Of a DNA stretch of 64,000 nt, positions 7,368 through 15,588 are shown piece after piece. Every line of letters starts with the position of its first letter. The first letter of the stretch is position 1. The notes under the pieces were generated by a model. That model saw only the letters and a list, made by a program, of their open reading frames with translations. It was not told where the DNA came from and ran no database searches. The translations under genes and the position numbers were made by a program. The stretch is from Rathayibacter sp. VKM Ac-2760 (GTDB lineage: Bacteria > Actinomycetota > Actinomycetes > Actinomycetales > Microbacteriaceae): assembly GCF_009834185.1 (NCBI RefSeq), contig NZ_CP047173.1, positions 1,860,001 to 1,924,000 on the forward strand, written 5' to 3'.

Positions 7368-8150
7368 ATGCCCAGCGTTGTCTCGTTCGTCGATGTGTCC
7401 TTCGTCCGGAACGGCAAGCGGATCCTCGACCACGTCGACTGGACCGTGTCCGAGGAGGAGCGCTGGGTGATCCTCGGCTCCAACGGCGCGGGGAAGACCT
7501 CGATCCTGCAGATCGCCGCGGCGCAGAACTACCCGTCGACCGGCTCCGCGCACCTGCTCGAGGAGACGCTCGGCCGCGTCGACGTCTTCGAGTTGCGGCC
7601 CCGGATCGGCTACGCGTCGACCGCGATGGCGCGCCGCCTCCCCGCGGGCGAGACGGTGCTCGACGTCGTGATGACCGCCGCGTACGCGGTCACCGGGCGC
7701 TGGAACGAGGGCTACGACGAGATCGACGAGCGCCGTGCGCGCCGCGTCCTGGTCGAGTGGAAGCTCGACCACCTGGCCGACCGCACCTTCGGCACCCTCT
7801 CCGACGGCGAGCAGAAGCGCGTCCAGATCGCCCGCGCGATCATGACCGACCCGGAGCTGCTGCTGCTCGACGAGCCGGCCGGCAGCCTCGACCTCGGTGC
7901 CCGCGAGGAGCTCGTGCAGCTGCTCGGCGGTTTCGCCCAGGACCCGGCCTCGCCCGCGATCGTGATGGTGACCCACCACGTCGAGGAGATCCCCGCCGGC
8001 TTCACGCACGCGCTCCTGCTCCGCGACGGCGCCGTCGTCGCCGCCGGGCCGCTCGCCGAGGCGCTGACCGAGGCGACCCTCGCAGACGCCTTCGGTCTCG
8101 ACATCGCGCTGACCCACGAGAACGGGCGCTACTCCGCCCGCGCGCGCTGA
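7368..8150 (+). CDS. ABC transporter ATP-binding protein (stand-alone)
   Basis: This 260-residue single nucleotide-binding domain has Walker A GSNGAGKT near residue 38, the Q-loop region, a variant signature LSDGEQKR near residue 146 (S-D-G-E-Q in place of SGGQ), Walker B LLLLDEP near residue 163 and the switch His in MVTHHVEEI. No permease or binding-protein gene is adjacent: glgA is upstream and rpmE2 downstream. The partner and substrate are therefore unknown. The variant signature and orphan state resemble ModF-like or YhhJ-type orphan ATPases in Actinobacteria. The ATG at 7368 is fixed by a TAGACT -10 element. Confidence 0.85.
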   Translation: MPSVVSFVDVSFVRNGKRILDHVDWTVSEEERWVILGSNGAGKTSILQIAAAQNYPSTGSAHLLEETLGRVDVFELRPRIGYASTAMARRLPAGETVLDVVMTAAYAVTGRWNEGYDEIDERRARRVLVEWKLDHLADRTFGTLSDGEQKRVQIARAIMTDPELLLLDEPAGSLDLGAREELVQLLGGFAQDPASPAIVMVTHHVEEIPAGFTHALLLRDGAVVAAGPLAEALTEATLADAFGLDIALTHENGRYSARAR

Positions 8151-8215
8151 GCCGCGCCCGCTGACCCGCGGGTCGCGCCTTCTGCCGGCGTCGGCTGTCT
8201 GCTATTCTCGGTAGC

Positions 8216-8290
8216 TGGTCCGGGCCCGTTCGCGGTGCGCCCGCCACTCATCCACCCGCACCGGTCGACGACAGGCGCGGTTCAGGACCA
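8216..8290 (+). promoter_or_regulatory. Structured 5' leader of rpmE2 (candidate L31 autoregulatory RNA)
   Basis: A TATTCT -10 at 8203-8208 predicts a leader of about 95 nt. Within it TGGTCC (8216-8221) pairs with GGACCA (8285-8290), closing an inner stem CGGTGCG (8233-8239) / CGCACCG (8257-8263). The closed domain ends before the AGGA ribosome-binding region. L31 leader RNAs are described in several bacterial groups; membership here was not tested. Confidence 0.5.
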
Positions 8291-8309
8291 CAAGCGACAG
8301 GACACGATC

Positions 8310-8558
8310 ATGCAGACCGACATCCACCCGAAGTACGAGGCCATCGTGTTCCGCGACCTCGCCTCCGGTGAGACCTTCCTCACCCGCTCCACGGCGACCA
8401 GCAGCAAGACGATCGAGCTCGACGGCGTCACGTACCCCGTCATCGACGTCGAGATCTCGTCCGCCTCGCACCCGTTCTACACGGGCAAGCAGCGCATCAT
8501 GGACTCGGCCGGCCGCGTCGAGAAGTTCAACTCGCGCTACAAGAACTTCGGCAAGTAG
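8310..8558 (+). CDS. rpmE2: 50S ribosomal protein L31 type B
   Basis: This 82-residue protein has the L31 fold signature: MQTDIHPKY at the N-terminus, VEISSASHPFYTGKQ in the middle and a basic RYKNFGK end. It has no cysteine, so it is the zinc-independent (C-minus) paralogue. That form usually replaces the zinc-binding L31 when zinc is scarce and is often under Zur. I see no clear Zur box upstream; instead there is a folded leader that could mediate autoregulation. A GC-rich hairpin follows the stop. The ATG at 8310 has AGGA about 9 nt before it. Confidence 0.95.
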   Translation: MQTDIHPKYEAIVFRDLASGETFLTRSTATSSKTIELDGVTYPVIDVEISSASHPFYTGKQRIMDSAGRVEKFNSRYKNFGK

Positions 8559-8577
8559 CCTCCGGCCTTCTGCCTCC

Positions 8578-8611
8578 GAAGGGCCCTCGACCTCGCGGTC
8601 GGGGGCCCTTC
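8578..8611 (+). terminator. Hairpin terminator after rpmE2
   Basis: GAAGGGCCC at 8578-8586 pairs with GGGCCCTTC at 8603-8611, with an inner CGACC/GGTCG extension. It starts 19 nt after the rpmE2 stop. The downstream T-run is weak, as is common in high-GC genomes. Confidence 0.7.
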
Positions 8612-8663
8612 GTCGTTCCCGGGGTGCTGACCGGCCTGGGCTGCCGTTCTGCTCGGTTGGTGG

Positions 8664-9160
8664 ACTCACGTCCGGCTCGCGGGATCACGTCCAGCTCGCC
8701 GGAATCGGGCGGTTCTGCGAGCCGGAGCCGGATCGACGTGCCCGAGGTCTTTACCGACGACGCTCGGCTCGTGAAATGAGCTTCGGCTCGCTGGATTCGG
8801 GGGATCGGGCGAGCCGGAGCAGGTTCTGCGTGCCGGAGGTCGCTGTGCGAGGCCGGTCGGAGGTTCGGCTCGTGAAATCGCCTTCGGCTCGCGGGATTCG
8901 GGGTATTTGGCGAGCCGGAGCAGGTTCTGCGTGCCGGAGGTCGCTGTCGGGGCCGGGCAGGAGCCTTCGGCTCGTGAGTTCAGGTCCGGCTCGCGGAATC
9001 CGGGGGATCGGGCGAGCCGGAGCATGTCTCGCGTGCCGGAGGTCGCTGTCCGCGGCCGGCACGGATCTTCGGCTCGTGAAACCAGGGTCGGCTCGTGGAG
9101 ATCGGGAAGATCGGCGAGCCGGAGCCGGTTTCACGAGCCGGAGGTGACGGGCGGGAGTCG
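8664..9160. repeat. Tandem array of about five 102-bp degenerate repeats
   Basis: The 619-nt gap between rpmE2 and the next gene is filled by direct repeats with a constant period. The marker GGCTCGTGAAAT recurs at 8765, 8866, 8968 and 9070 (spacings 101, 102, 102), with an eroded copy near 8664. Each unit carries TTCGGCTCG, then CGAGCCGGAGC, then a GTGCCGGAGGTCGCTGT block, so GGCTCG and CGAGCC can pair within each unit. The last unit ends in a perfect 14-bp inverted repeat, CGGCTCGTGAAACC (9070-9083) with its complement at 9127-9140. Open frames through it only mirror the period and are not credible genes. Confidence 0.85.
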
Positions 9161-9177
9161 GGCCGGGTTCGCGCGCG

Positions 9178-10035
9178 TCAGTAGCGGTAGAAGCCCTCGC
9201 CGGTGGCGGTGCCGAGCTTGCCCTGGTCGAGGTACTCGGTCTTCAGGTGGGCGGCGAAGGCCTGGGAGGCCTCGTCGGGCGCGGCGACGGCGACGTGGTA
9301 GGCGGTGTTCAGGCCGATGACGTCGAAGATCTGGAACGGGCCCATCGGAGCGCCGGTGCCGATGCGCCAGGTCTTGTCGATGGTCTCGGGATCGGCGTAG
9401 CCGCCCATCAGGAGGCCGCTCGCGGCGTTCAGGAGCGGCACGAGCAGCGAGTTGAGCAGGTAGCCGGCCTTCTCCTTCTGCAGGCGGATCGGCTCGAGTC
9501 CGCTCTCGACGGCGAAGGCGACGACCGCGTCGACGACGGCAGGGTCGGTGTCGGCCGTGCCCATGATCTCGGCGGTGTTCTGCACCCAGACGTGGTTCGC
9601 GTAGTGCAGGGCCAGGAAGCGGTCGGGGCGTCCGGTCGACTCCTTCAGATCGCTGGGGAGCAGCGTCGAGGAGTTGGTGGCGAAGATCGTCCGCTCGGGG
9701 GCGAGGGTGCCGAGGCGGCGGTAGAGCTCCTGCTTGAGCGCGAGGTCCTCGGGGACGGCCTCGATCACGAGGTCGGCGTCGGCGACGGCCTCGGCGAGGT
9801 CGGGGGTGAGACGGAGGGACTCGAGGGCGGCGGCGGCGCCGCCGGGGATCCCGCCGGCGACCTGGGCCGACTCGTAGACGCCGGCGAGCCCGCGGAAGCG
9901 CTCGCGGGCGGTCTCGAGCACCTCGTCGGTGACGTCGTAGCTGGTGACGGCGAAGCCGTGGAAGGCGGCCTGGAACGCGATCTGGGAGCCGAGGACTCCG
10001 CTGCCGAGGACGGTGACGGTGCGGATGGTGGGCAT
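9178..10035 (-). CDS. 3-hydroxyacyl-CoA dehydrogenase
   Basis: This 285-residue NAD-dependent enzyme oxidises 3-hydroxyacyl-CoA in beta-oxidation or a related short-chain pathway. The Rossmann motif VLGSGVLGSQIA is at residues 9-20, VIEAVPEDLALK near residue 90 and FATNSSTLLPSDL near residue 118. HYANHVWVQNTAEI holds the catalytic His, and the C-terminal domain has KEKAGYLLNSLLVPLLNAA and GAPMGPFQIFDVIG. The length equals single-function 3-hydroxybutyryl-CoA dehydrogenases. No other beta-oxidation gene is nearby, so the substrate is open. The ATG at 10035 has an AAGGAGC site 7 nt upstream. Confidence 0.9.
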   Translation of the reverse strand: MPTIRTVTVLGSGVLGSQIAFQAAFHGFAVTSYDVTDEVLETARERFRGLAGVYESAQVAGGIPGGAAAALESLRLTPDLAEAVADADLVIEAVPEDLALKQELYRRLGTLAPERTIFATNSSTLLPSDLKESTGRPDRFLALHYANHVWVQNTAEIMGTADTDPAVVDAVVAFAVESGLEPIRLQKEKAGYLLNSLLVPLLNAASGLLMGGYADPETIDKTWRIGTGAPMGPFQIFDVIGLNTAYHVAVAAPDEASQAFAAHLKTEYLDQGKLGTATGEGFYRY

Positions 10036-10190
10036 GACTGCTCCTTGCCGGGGACTCGGGTGGTCCCGCTGTCCTCCGATCCCAGCGCAGCGCGGGGCGG
10101 TGGTCGAGCGGTTGCGCGCAGGGGCCGCCGCATGTCCTCGAGACGGAGGGACGGCTCCGGGGGTCCGTGACGCGACGGGCCGGGAGGCGG

Positions 10191-10196
10191 TAGCGT
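10191..10196 (+). promoter_or_regulatory. -10 element, leaderless start of YdeI-like gene
   Basis: TAGCGT ends 6 nt before the ATG at 10203. Confidence 0.5.
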
Positions 10197-10202
10197 CCGG
10201 GC

Positions 10203-10775
10203 ATGGTGTCCTTCGCCGACAAGCCGATCCTGCCGCTCACGACGCCCGAGGAGTGGGACGCGTACCTCCGCGATGCGCCGGACCAGGGCGGGGTGCGGTT
10301 GAAGCTGCGGAAGAAGGCGGCGGTCGATCCGGGCATCAGCTACGCGGAGGCGCTCGACGTCGCGCTCTGCCACGGCTGGATCGACGGGCAGGCGGGCGCG
10401 TTCGACGAGCAGTTCAAGCTGCAGGCGTTCACCCCGCGCCGCCGGGCGAGCCCCTGGTCGAAGGTGAACCGCGATCACGTGGCGCGGTTGCTCGAGGAGG
10501 GCCGGATGCTGCCGGGCGGGCTCGCCGAGGTGGAGCGGGCGCGGGCGGACGGGCGCTGGGACGCCGCCTACCGCCAGCGCGACGCGGAAGTGCCGGACGA
10601 CTTCACGGCGGCGCTCGACGCGGATCCGGCCGCTGCCGCCTTCTTCGCGACCGTCGGCGGGCAGAAGCGCTTCGCATTCCTCTTCCGGCTGTCGCAGCTG
10701 AAGCGGCCGGAGACCCGGGAGCGGCGGATCGCGGAGTACGTGGCGCTGCTCGCGGAGGGGCGCACCCTCACCTGA
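10203..10775 (+). CDS. YdeI/OmpD-associated family protein
   Basis: This 190-residue protein shows the family pattern W-x-x-YL near residue 18, ISYAEALDVALCHGWIDGQ at residues 45-63, FTPRRRASPWSKVN near residue 80, and a C-terminal RLSQLKRPETRERRIAEYVALL. Proteins of this group are soluble and mostly uncharacterised; in E. coli YdeI is linked to peptide and envelope stress, but no reaction is known. The start is set by a TAGCGT -10 six nt upstream. It converges on the exonuclease gene with 18 nt between stops. Confidence 0.85.
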   Translation: MVSFADKPILPLTTPEEWDAYLRDAPDQGGVRLKLRKKAAVDPGISYAEALDVALCHGWIDGQAGAFDEQFKLQAFTPRRRASPWSKVNRDHVARLLEEGRMLPGGLAEVERARADGRWDAAYRQRDAEVPDDFTAALDADPAAAAFFATVGGQKRFAFLFRLSQLKRPETRERRIAEYVALLAEGRTLT

Positions 10776-10793
10776 GCGGGGGCACCAGACCGC

Positions 10794-11585
10794 TCAGTGC
10801 CGGACGGGCCAGGCGCCGTCGGCGACGAAGCTCTCGTCGCGGACGCGGCGCATGTACTCCTGGAACGACTCGGCCTGCGTGCGGCACCAGTCGATCTGCA
10901 GCGCGTGCAGCGCCTCGGCTCCGCCGCCGAGCTCCTCGGCGAAGGCGCGGCCGAGGGCCTGGGCGACCCGGCCCGCGGCGATCGCGTCGGCGCCGGCGTC
11001 GTGCGCCTCGGTCAGCGGGACGCCGTAGTGCAGCGCGGCCTGGACCAGCGTGCGCTTGCCCTTGCGGTAGCGGTCGAGAGCCTTGTCGATCACGAGCGGG
11101 TCGATCACCGGACTCGGGTCGATCAGCACGGGGACGCCCCAGCGCCGCGCCTCGGAGGCGAGCAGCGAGAGGTCGTAGGGGGCGTTGTAGATCACGACGG
11201 GGATCCCGTCGGCCAGGAGCGAGCGCAGCGCCTCCGACACCTCGGCGACGACCTCGCCGGCCGGCCGGCCGTGCGCGCGGGCGTGCTCGGTGCTGATGCC
11301 GTGCACGGCGCTGGCGCCGGCGGGGATCTCGACGCCGGGGTCGGCGAGCCAGGTCGTGCCCTCGACGGGGGTGCCGTCGGCGTCGATGACGCCGACGTGC
11401 GCGGTGACGATGCGGCTCGTCCGCACGTCGATCCCGGTGGTCTCGAGGTCGAAGACGGCCAGCCGGTCGAACCAGCGCGCGCCGCCCGAGTCGGCCGCGG
11501 CCTCCGACGCGCCGGTGGACCCCGGCTCGTCGAGGAGGCTCTCGTCGAACAGCGTCGGTGCCTGGTTCGTCTCGGTGGTGCTCAC
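10794..11585 (-). CDS. DnaQ-type 3'-5' exonuclease
   Basis: This 263-residue protein has the DEDD exonuclease core. Exo I is AVFDLETTGID near residue 43, with the metal-binding D and E. Exo II is IYNAPYDLSLL near residue 133 (N-A-P-Y-D), and Exo III is HDAGADAIAAGRV near residue 197 (H...D, so DEDDh type). A 38-residue acidic linker rich in Ser and Ala precedes the domain. It resembles the epsilon-like proofreading exonucleases that stand alone in Actinobacteria. Its GTG start lies 77 nt after the treS stop on the same strand. Whether it proofreads for a polymerase or trims RNA cannot be decided here. Confidence 0.87.
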   Translation of the reverse strand: MSTTETNQAPTLFDESLLDEPGSTGASEAAADSGGARWFDRLAVFDLETTGIDVRTSRIVTAHVGVIDADGTPVEGTTWLADPGVEIPAGASAVHGISTEHARAHGRPAGEVVAEVSEALRSLLADGIPVVIYNAPYDLSLLASEARRWGVPVLIDPSPVIDPLVIDKALDRYRKGKRTLVQAALHYGVPLTEAHDAGADAIAAGRVAQALGRAFAEELGGGAEALHALQIDWCRTQAESFQEYMRRVRDESFVADGAWPVRH

Positions 11586-11662
11586 GCAGCCAGCCTAGGC
11601 GGGGCCTCCGACATCGCCGGGAGGCCCCGCGGCGTGCTGGCGCACGGGGCGAGCCGTGCCGG

Positions 11663-13378
11663 TCAGCGCGGCTCCGGCGCCTTCGCGACGTGCAGCCAGA
11701 AGAAGCCCTGCGTGCCGAGCGTCATCGTGAGCGCGCCCTCCTCGGAGAAGCCGGGGAAGCGGCCGCCGCCGAAGAGATCGCTCAGCGTCGAGCCGGGGTT
11801 CTCGGGGTCGGTGATCGTCACCGAGACCGGGTTGTGGTTGAAGCTGAAGACGCAGAGCACCTCCTCCGGCTGGTCGCCCATCGCGGTGCCGGAGCCCGCG
11901 TAGTCGCGGACGAAGGCGAGCACCGACTCGTGGTCGGTCTCGAGCACGCGCATCGAGCCGAGACCGAAGGCCGGGTGGCCGCGGCGCACGTGCAGCACGT
12001 TCCGCATCCAGTGCAGCAGCGAGCGCGACTGGGCGAGCTGCGCCTCCACGTTGACCTGGTTGTAGTGGTAGACGAGCGACTGGACGATCGGCTGGACGAG
12101 CTTGCCCGGGTCGGCGGCCGAGAAGCCGGCGTTGCGGTCCGGGGTCCACTGCATCGGCGTGCGCGAGGCGTCGCGGTCGTTCAGCCAGATGTTGTCGCCC
12201 ATGCCGATCTCGTCCCCGTAGTAGAGGAACGGGCTGCCGGCGAGCGAGAAGAGCAGGGCGTTGATCAGCTCGAGCTCGGCGCGCGAGTTGTCGAGCAGCG
12301 GCGCGAGCCGGCGGCGGATGCCGATGTTGGAGCGCATCCGCGGGTCGTAGGCGTACCAGCCGTACATCGCCTGGCGGTACTCCTCCGACACCATCTCGAG
12401 GGTCAGCTCGTCGTGGTTGCGGAGGAAGACGCCCCAGGCGGCTCCCGAGGGGATGTCGAAGGTCTCTGAGAGCACCTTCTTCAGCTCGGTCGCGGTCTGC
12501 GCGCGGAGGGAGTAGAAGATGCGCGGCATGACCGGGAAGTCGAAGGCCATGTGGCACTCCGGCTCCTCCTCGGTGCCGAAGAACGCGGCGACCTCGCGCG
12601 GCCACTGGTTCGCCTCCGCGATCAGGATGCGGCCGGGGTAGTCGCGGTCGACCATCGTGCGCAGGTTCTTGATGAAGTCGTGCGTGGGCGGCTCGCCCTC
12701 GCCGTTGCCCTCGTCGGACTCGTAGAGGTAGGGGATCGCGTCGAGCCGGATGCCGTCGACGCCGAGGTCGAGCCAGAACTTCACGACGTCGTGGATCGCC
12801 TCGTGCACGGCCGGGTTCTCGAAGTTGAGGTCGGGCTGGTGCGAGAAGAAGCGGTGGAAGTAGAACTGGCGGCGCTCGGCGTCGAACGCCCAGTTCGAGT
12901 CCTCGGTGTCGACGAAGATGATCCGGATGTCCGGGTACTTGTCGTCGGTGTCGTTCCAGACGTAGAAGTCGCCGTAGGGACCCTCGGGGTCGGAGCGCGA
13001 CTGCTGGAACCACTCGTGCTGGTCGCTGGTGTGGTTGAGCGGGAAGTCCATCACGATGCGCATGTTGCGCTCGTGGGCCTTCCGGACGAGGTCGCGGAAG
13101 TCCTCCATCGTGCCGAACTCGGGCAGGATCGCCTTGAAGTCGGAGACGTCGTAGCCGCCGTCGCGCAGCGGCGACATGTAGAAGGGCGGCAGCCAGAGCG
13201 CGTCGATGCCGAGCCACTGCAGGTAGTCGAGCTTGGACGCCAGGCCGTTGATGTCGCCGGCGCCGTCCCCGTTCGAGTCGTAGTACGACCGGATCATGAC
13301 CTCGTAGAACACGGCCCTGCGGTACCACTGCGGATCGAGGGCGAGCCCGGGGAGTTGGATCGGGGACGTGAAGCTCAC
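11663..13378 (-). CDS. treS: Trehalose synthase (maltose alpha-D-glucosyltransferase)
   Basis: This 571-residue GH13 enzyme interconverts maltose and trehalose. GH13 region I is MDFPLNHTSD near residue 117, the nucleophile lies in DGIRLDAIPYL near residue 210, the acid/base Glu in LIAEANQWP near residue 255, and the third acid in FLRNHDELTLEM near residue 320. The substrate region also fits TreS: YYDSNGDGAGD and SRTPMQWTPDRNAGFS. The GTG at 13378 is chosen over upstream starts because AGAAGGAG stands 6 nt before it. No maltokinase domain or neighbour is seen, although TreS often acts with one. Confidence 0.95.
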   Translation of the reverse strand: MSFTSPIQLPGLALDPQWYRRAVFYEVMIRSYYDSNGDGAGDINGLASKLDYLQWLGIDALWLPPFYMSPLRDGGYDVSDFKAILPEFGTMEDFRDLVRKAHERNMRIVMDFPLNHTSDQHEWFQQSRSDPEGPYGDFYVWNDTDDKYPDIRIIFVDTEDSNWAFDAERRQFYFHRFFSHQPDLNFENPAVHEAIHDVVKFWLDLGVDGIRLDAIPYLYESDEGNGEGEPPTHDFIKNLRTMVDRDYPGRILIAEANQWPREVAAFFGTEEEPECHMAFDFPVMPRIFYSLRAQTATELKKVLSETFDIPSGAAWGVFLRNHDELTLEMVSEEYRQAMYGWYAYDPRMRSNIGIRRRLAPLLDNSRAELELINALLFSLAGSPFLYYGDEIGMGDNIWLNDRDASRTPMQWTPDRNAGFSAADPGKLVQPIVQSLVYHYNQVNVEAQLAQSRSLLHWMRNVLHVRRGHPAFGLGSMRVLETDHESVLAFVRDYAGSGTAMGDQPEEVLCVFSFNHNPVSVTITDPENPGSTLSDLFGGGRFPGFSEEGALTMTLGTQGFFWLHVAKAPEPR

Positions 13379-13555
13379 GGTGCTCCTTCTGCTGCTGCCT
13401 GAGCGGGTGACCGGCACGCGCCGAGAGCGGCGCGAGGACGGGGGGACGGTGCGGGTGTCGCGTGCGAACGGAACTCATGCTCGCGGCTCGGATCGGCGCC
13501 CCGCAAGGCGTTGCGGCCGGATGTTCGGCGGTCTCTGCCTACGATGGGGACCGTC

Positions 13556-14467
13556 ATGACCATAGCCTCCCCCTACGCCGCCGACCTCGGGCGACTCGCC
13601 ATCAGCGAGAGCGCTGTCGACGTCGCCGGGACCCGCACCGCCTACTGGAGCTACGGCGATCCGGAGGCGGGCACCGTGCTCGTGCTCGTGCACGGCTTCC
13701 GCGGCGAGCACCACGGTCTCGAGCCCGTCGTCGCGCGCCTGCTCGCGGGGGGCGCGGACGCGCGGATCGTCGCTCCCGACCTGCCGGGCTTCGGCGCGTC
13801 GCCGCCGATGACGGCGCATCCGCACGACGTCGACGGCTACGCCGCCTGGCTCGGCGAGTTCCTCGACGCGCTGGGTCTGCGGGGGCGGGCGGTCGTGCTC
13901 GGCCACTCCTTCGGCTCGATCGTCGCGGCGGCGGCCGTCGCGGGCGGGCTGCCGACGCCGCTGCTGGTGCTCGTCAATCCGATCGCCGCGCCGGCCCTCG
14001 CCGGGCCGCGCGGAGTGCTCACCCGCCTCGCCGTCCTCTACTACCGGCTCGGCGCCGTGCTGCCGCGACCGCTCGGGCTGCGCCTGCTCGGCGATCCGCT
14101 GATCGTCCGGATGATGAGCCTGGCGATGGTGAAGACGAAGGAGGCGCCGCTGCGCCGCTTCGTGCACGACCAGCACGACCGCTACTTCAGCGCCTTCGCC
14201 TCCCGCGACACGGTGCTCGAGGCCTTCCGCGCCTCGGTCTCGCACGACGTCAGCGAGTACGCCGAGCGGATCGACGCTCCCACCCTGCTGATCGCCGCGG
14301 CGCAGGACGACATCACGCCGCTCGCCGCGCAGTACCGCCTGCTCGAGGCGCTGCCGCAGGCGAGGCTGCACGTGATCGACGGGGTCGGCCACCTCATCCA
14401 CTACGAGACGCCGGACGAGGCGGCCGCCGTCCTCCGCGCGGCCCTGGACGAGGGGATCGCGCGATGA
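13556..14467 (+). CDS. Alpha/beta hydrolase
   Basis: This 303-residue protein has the alpha/beta hydrolase fold: HGFRGEHHG (oxyanion region) near residue 45, APDLPGFG near residue 74, the nucleophile elbow GHSFGS near residue 115, TLLIAAAQDDITP near residue 247 (acidic residue) and GVGHLIHYETPDEA with the catalytic His near residue 279. It is co-transcribed with the following glycosyltransferase (ATGA overlap), suggesting a role in making or modifying a surface glycan or lipid; the substrate is unknown. A TACGAT element at 13540-13545 is a plausible -10. An in-frame ATG at 13544 overlaps it, so 13556 is preferred. Confidence 0.85.
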   Translation: MTIASPYAADLGRLAISESAVDVAGTRTAYWSYGDPEAGTVLVLVHGFRGEHHGLEPVVARLLAGGADARIVAPDLPGFGASPPMTAHPHDVDGYAAWLGEFLDALGLRGRAVVLGHSFGSIVAAAAVAGGLPTPLLVLVNPIAAPALAGPRGVLTRLAVLYYRLGAVLPRPLGLRLLGDPLIVRMMSLAMVKTKEAPLRRFVHDQHDRYFSAFASRDTVLEAFRASVSHDVSEYAERIDAPTLLIAAAQDDITPLAAQYRLLEALPQARLHVIDGVGHLIHYETPDEAAAVLRAALDEGIAR

Positions 14468-15543
14468 GGATCGTCGTCGACTGCCGGTACACCCGGCTCG
14501 AGCGGCACGACGGCATCAGCCGCTACACCGCGGAGATCGTCGCCGAGCTGGCGCGGCTGCACGATGTGACGATGCTGATCAGCGACCGCCGCCAGCTCGC
14601 GCTGCTGCCCGATCTGCCCTGGGAGCGGGTCACCTCGCCGACCGGTCCGTTCGAGCCGTTCGTCGCGCTGCTGGTCAACCGGCTGCGGCCGGACGTGGTC
14701 TTCTCGCCGATGCAGACGATGGGCTCGCTCGGCCGGCGCTACCGCCTCGTGCTCACGGTGCACGACCTCATCTACTACCGCCACCGCACGCCGCCGCGCG
14801 ACCTGCCGCTGCCGGTGCGCGGGCTCTGGCGGCTCTATCACCTGGCCTGGTGGCCGCAGCGGCGACTGCTGCAGCGCGCCGACGCGATCGTGACGGTGTC
14901 CGAGACGACGCGCGGCCTGCTGCGTACGCACCGGCTGACGACCCGGCCGGTCGTCGTGGTGCCCAACGCGGCCACGGCGCCGGACGAGGCGAGCGCCGCC
15001 CTCGCTGCCGCGCTGCCCGACCGCTCCGATGCCCGGACGCTCGTCTACATGGGCTCGTTCATGCCCTACAAGAACGTCGAGTCGCTGGCCCGCGCGATGC
15101 GCCTGCTGCCCGACTACGAGCTGCACCTGATGAGCCGCGCGAGCGAGGAGACGGTGGAGACGCTCCGCTCGCTCGCGCCGACGGCGAAGCTGGTCTTCCA
15201 CCAGGGCGCGGGCGACGCCGAGTACCGCGCGACCCTGGCCCGCGCGACGGCGCTCGTGACGGCGAGCCGCGACGAGGGGTTCGGCATCCCGATCGTCGAG
15301 GCGATGGCGCTCGGGACGCCGGTGGTGGTCAGCGACATCCCGATCTTCCGGGAGATCGGCGGTGATGCCGCGGTCTACGTCGATCCGTCGAGTGCGAAGG
15401 GCATCGCCGAGGGGGTGCGCTCGCTCGAGGACCCGGAGGTGTGGCGCGGGCTGTCGGCGCGGGCGCGCGAGCGGGCGGCCGCGTACTCGTGGCGCGACTC
15501 CGCCCGGGTGCTCTACGAGCTGCTGGTGGGCTTCGGGCGCTGA
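14464..15543 (+). CDS. Glycosyltransferase family 4
   Basis: This 359-residue GT-B transferase opens with RIVVDCRYTRLERHDGISRYT, the usual GT4 acceptor-domain start. It has TVHDLIYYRHR near residue 98, VYMGSFMPYKN near residue 196 at the domain hinge, and the E-x7-E donor motif EGFGIPIVE near residue 274. No membrane segment is seen, so it acts at the cytoplasmic face. The start overlaps the hydrolase stop (ATGA), so the pair forms an operon. GT4 enzymes of this type build surface polysaccharide or glycolipid from nucleotide sugars; donor and acceptor cannot be told from sequence. Confidence 0.9.
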   Translation: MRIVVDCRYTRLERHDGISRYTAEIVAELARLHDVTMLISDRRQLALLPDLPWERVTSPTGPFEPFVALLVNRLRPDVVFSPMQTMGSLGRRYRLVLTVHDLIYYRHRTPPRDLPLPVRGLWRLYHLAWWPQRRLLQRADAIVTVSETTRGLLRTHRLTTRPVVVVPNAATAPDEASAALAAALPDRSDARTLVYMGSFMPYKNVESLARAMRLLPDYELHLMSRASEETVETLRSLAPTAKLVFHQGAGDAEYRATLARATALVTASRDEGFGIPIVEAMALGTPVVVSDIPIFREIGGDAAVYVDPSSAKGIAEGVRSLEDPEVWRGLSARARERAAAYSWRDSARVLYELLVGFGR

Positions 15544-15588
15544 GCGCGCGGACCCCCGCCCGGCGTCGCTCCTGCGCCGGCCCCTCGT

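Noticed and set aside
8664..9160. CRISPR array
   Set aside because: The 102-bp units are continuous degenerate repeats with no short identical repeats separated by unique spacers, and no cas genes are nearby.
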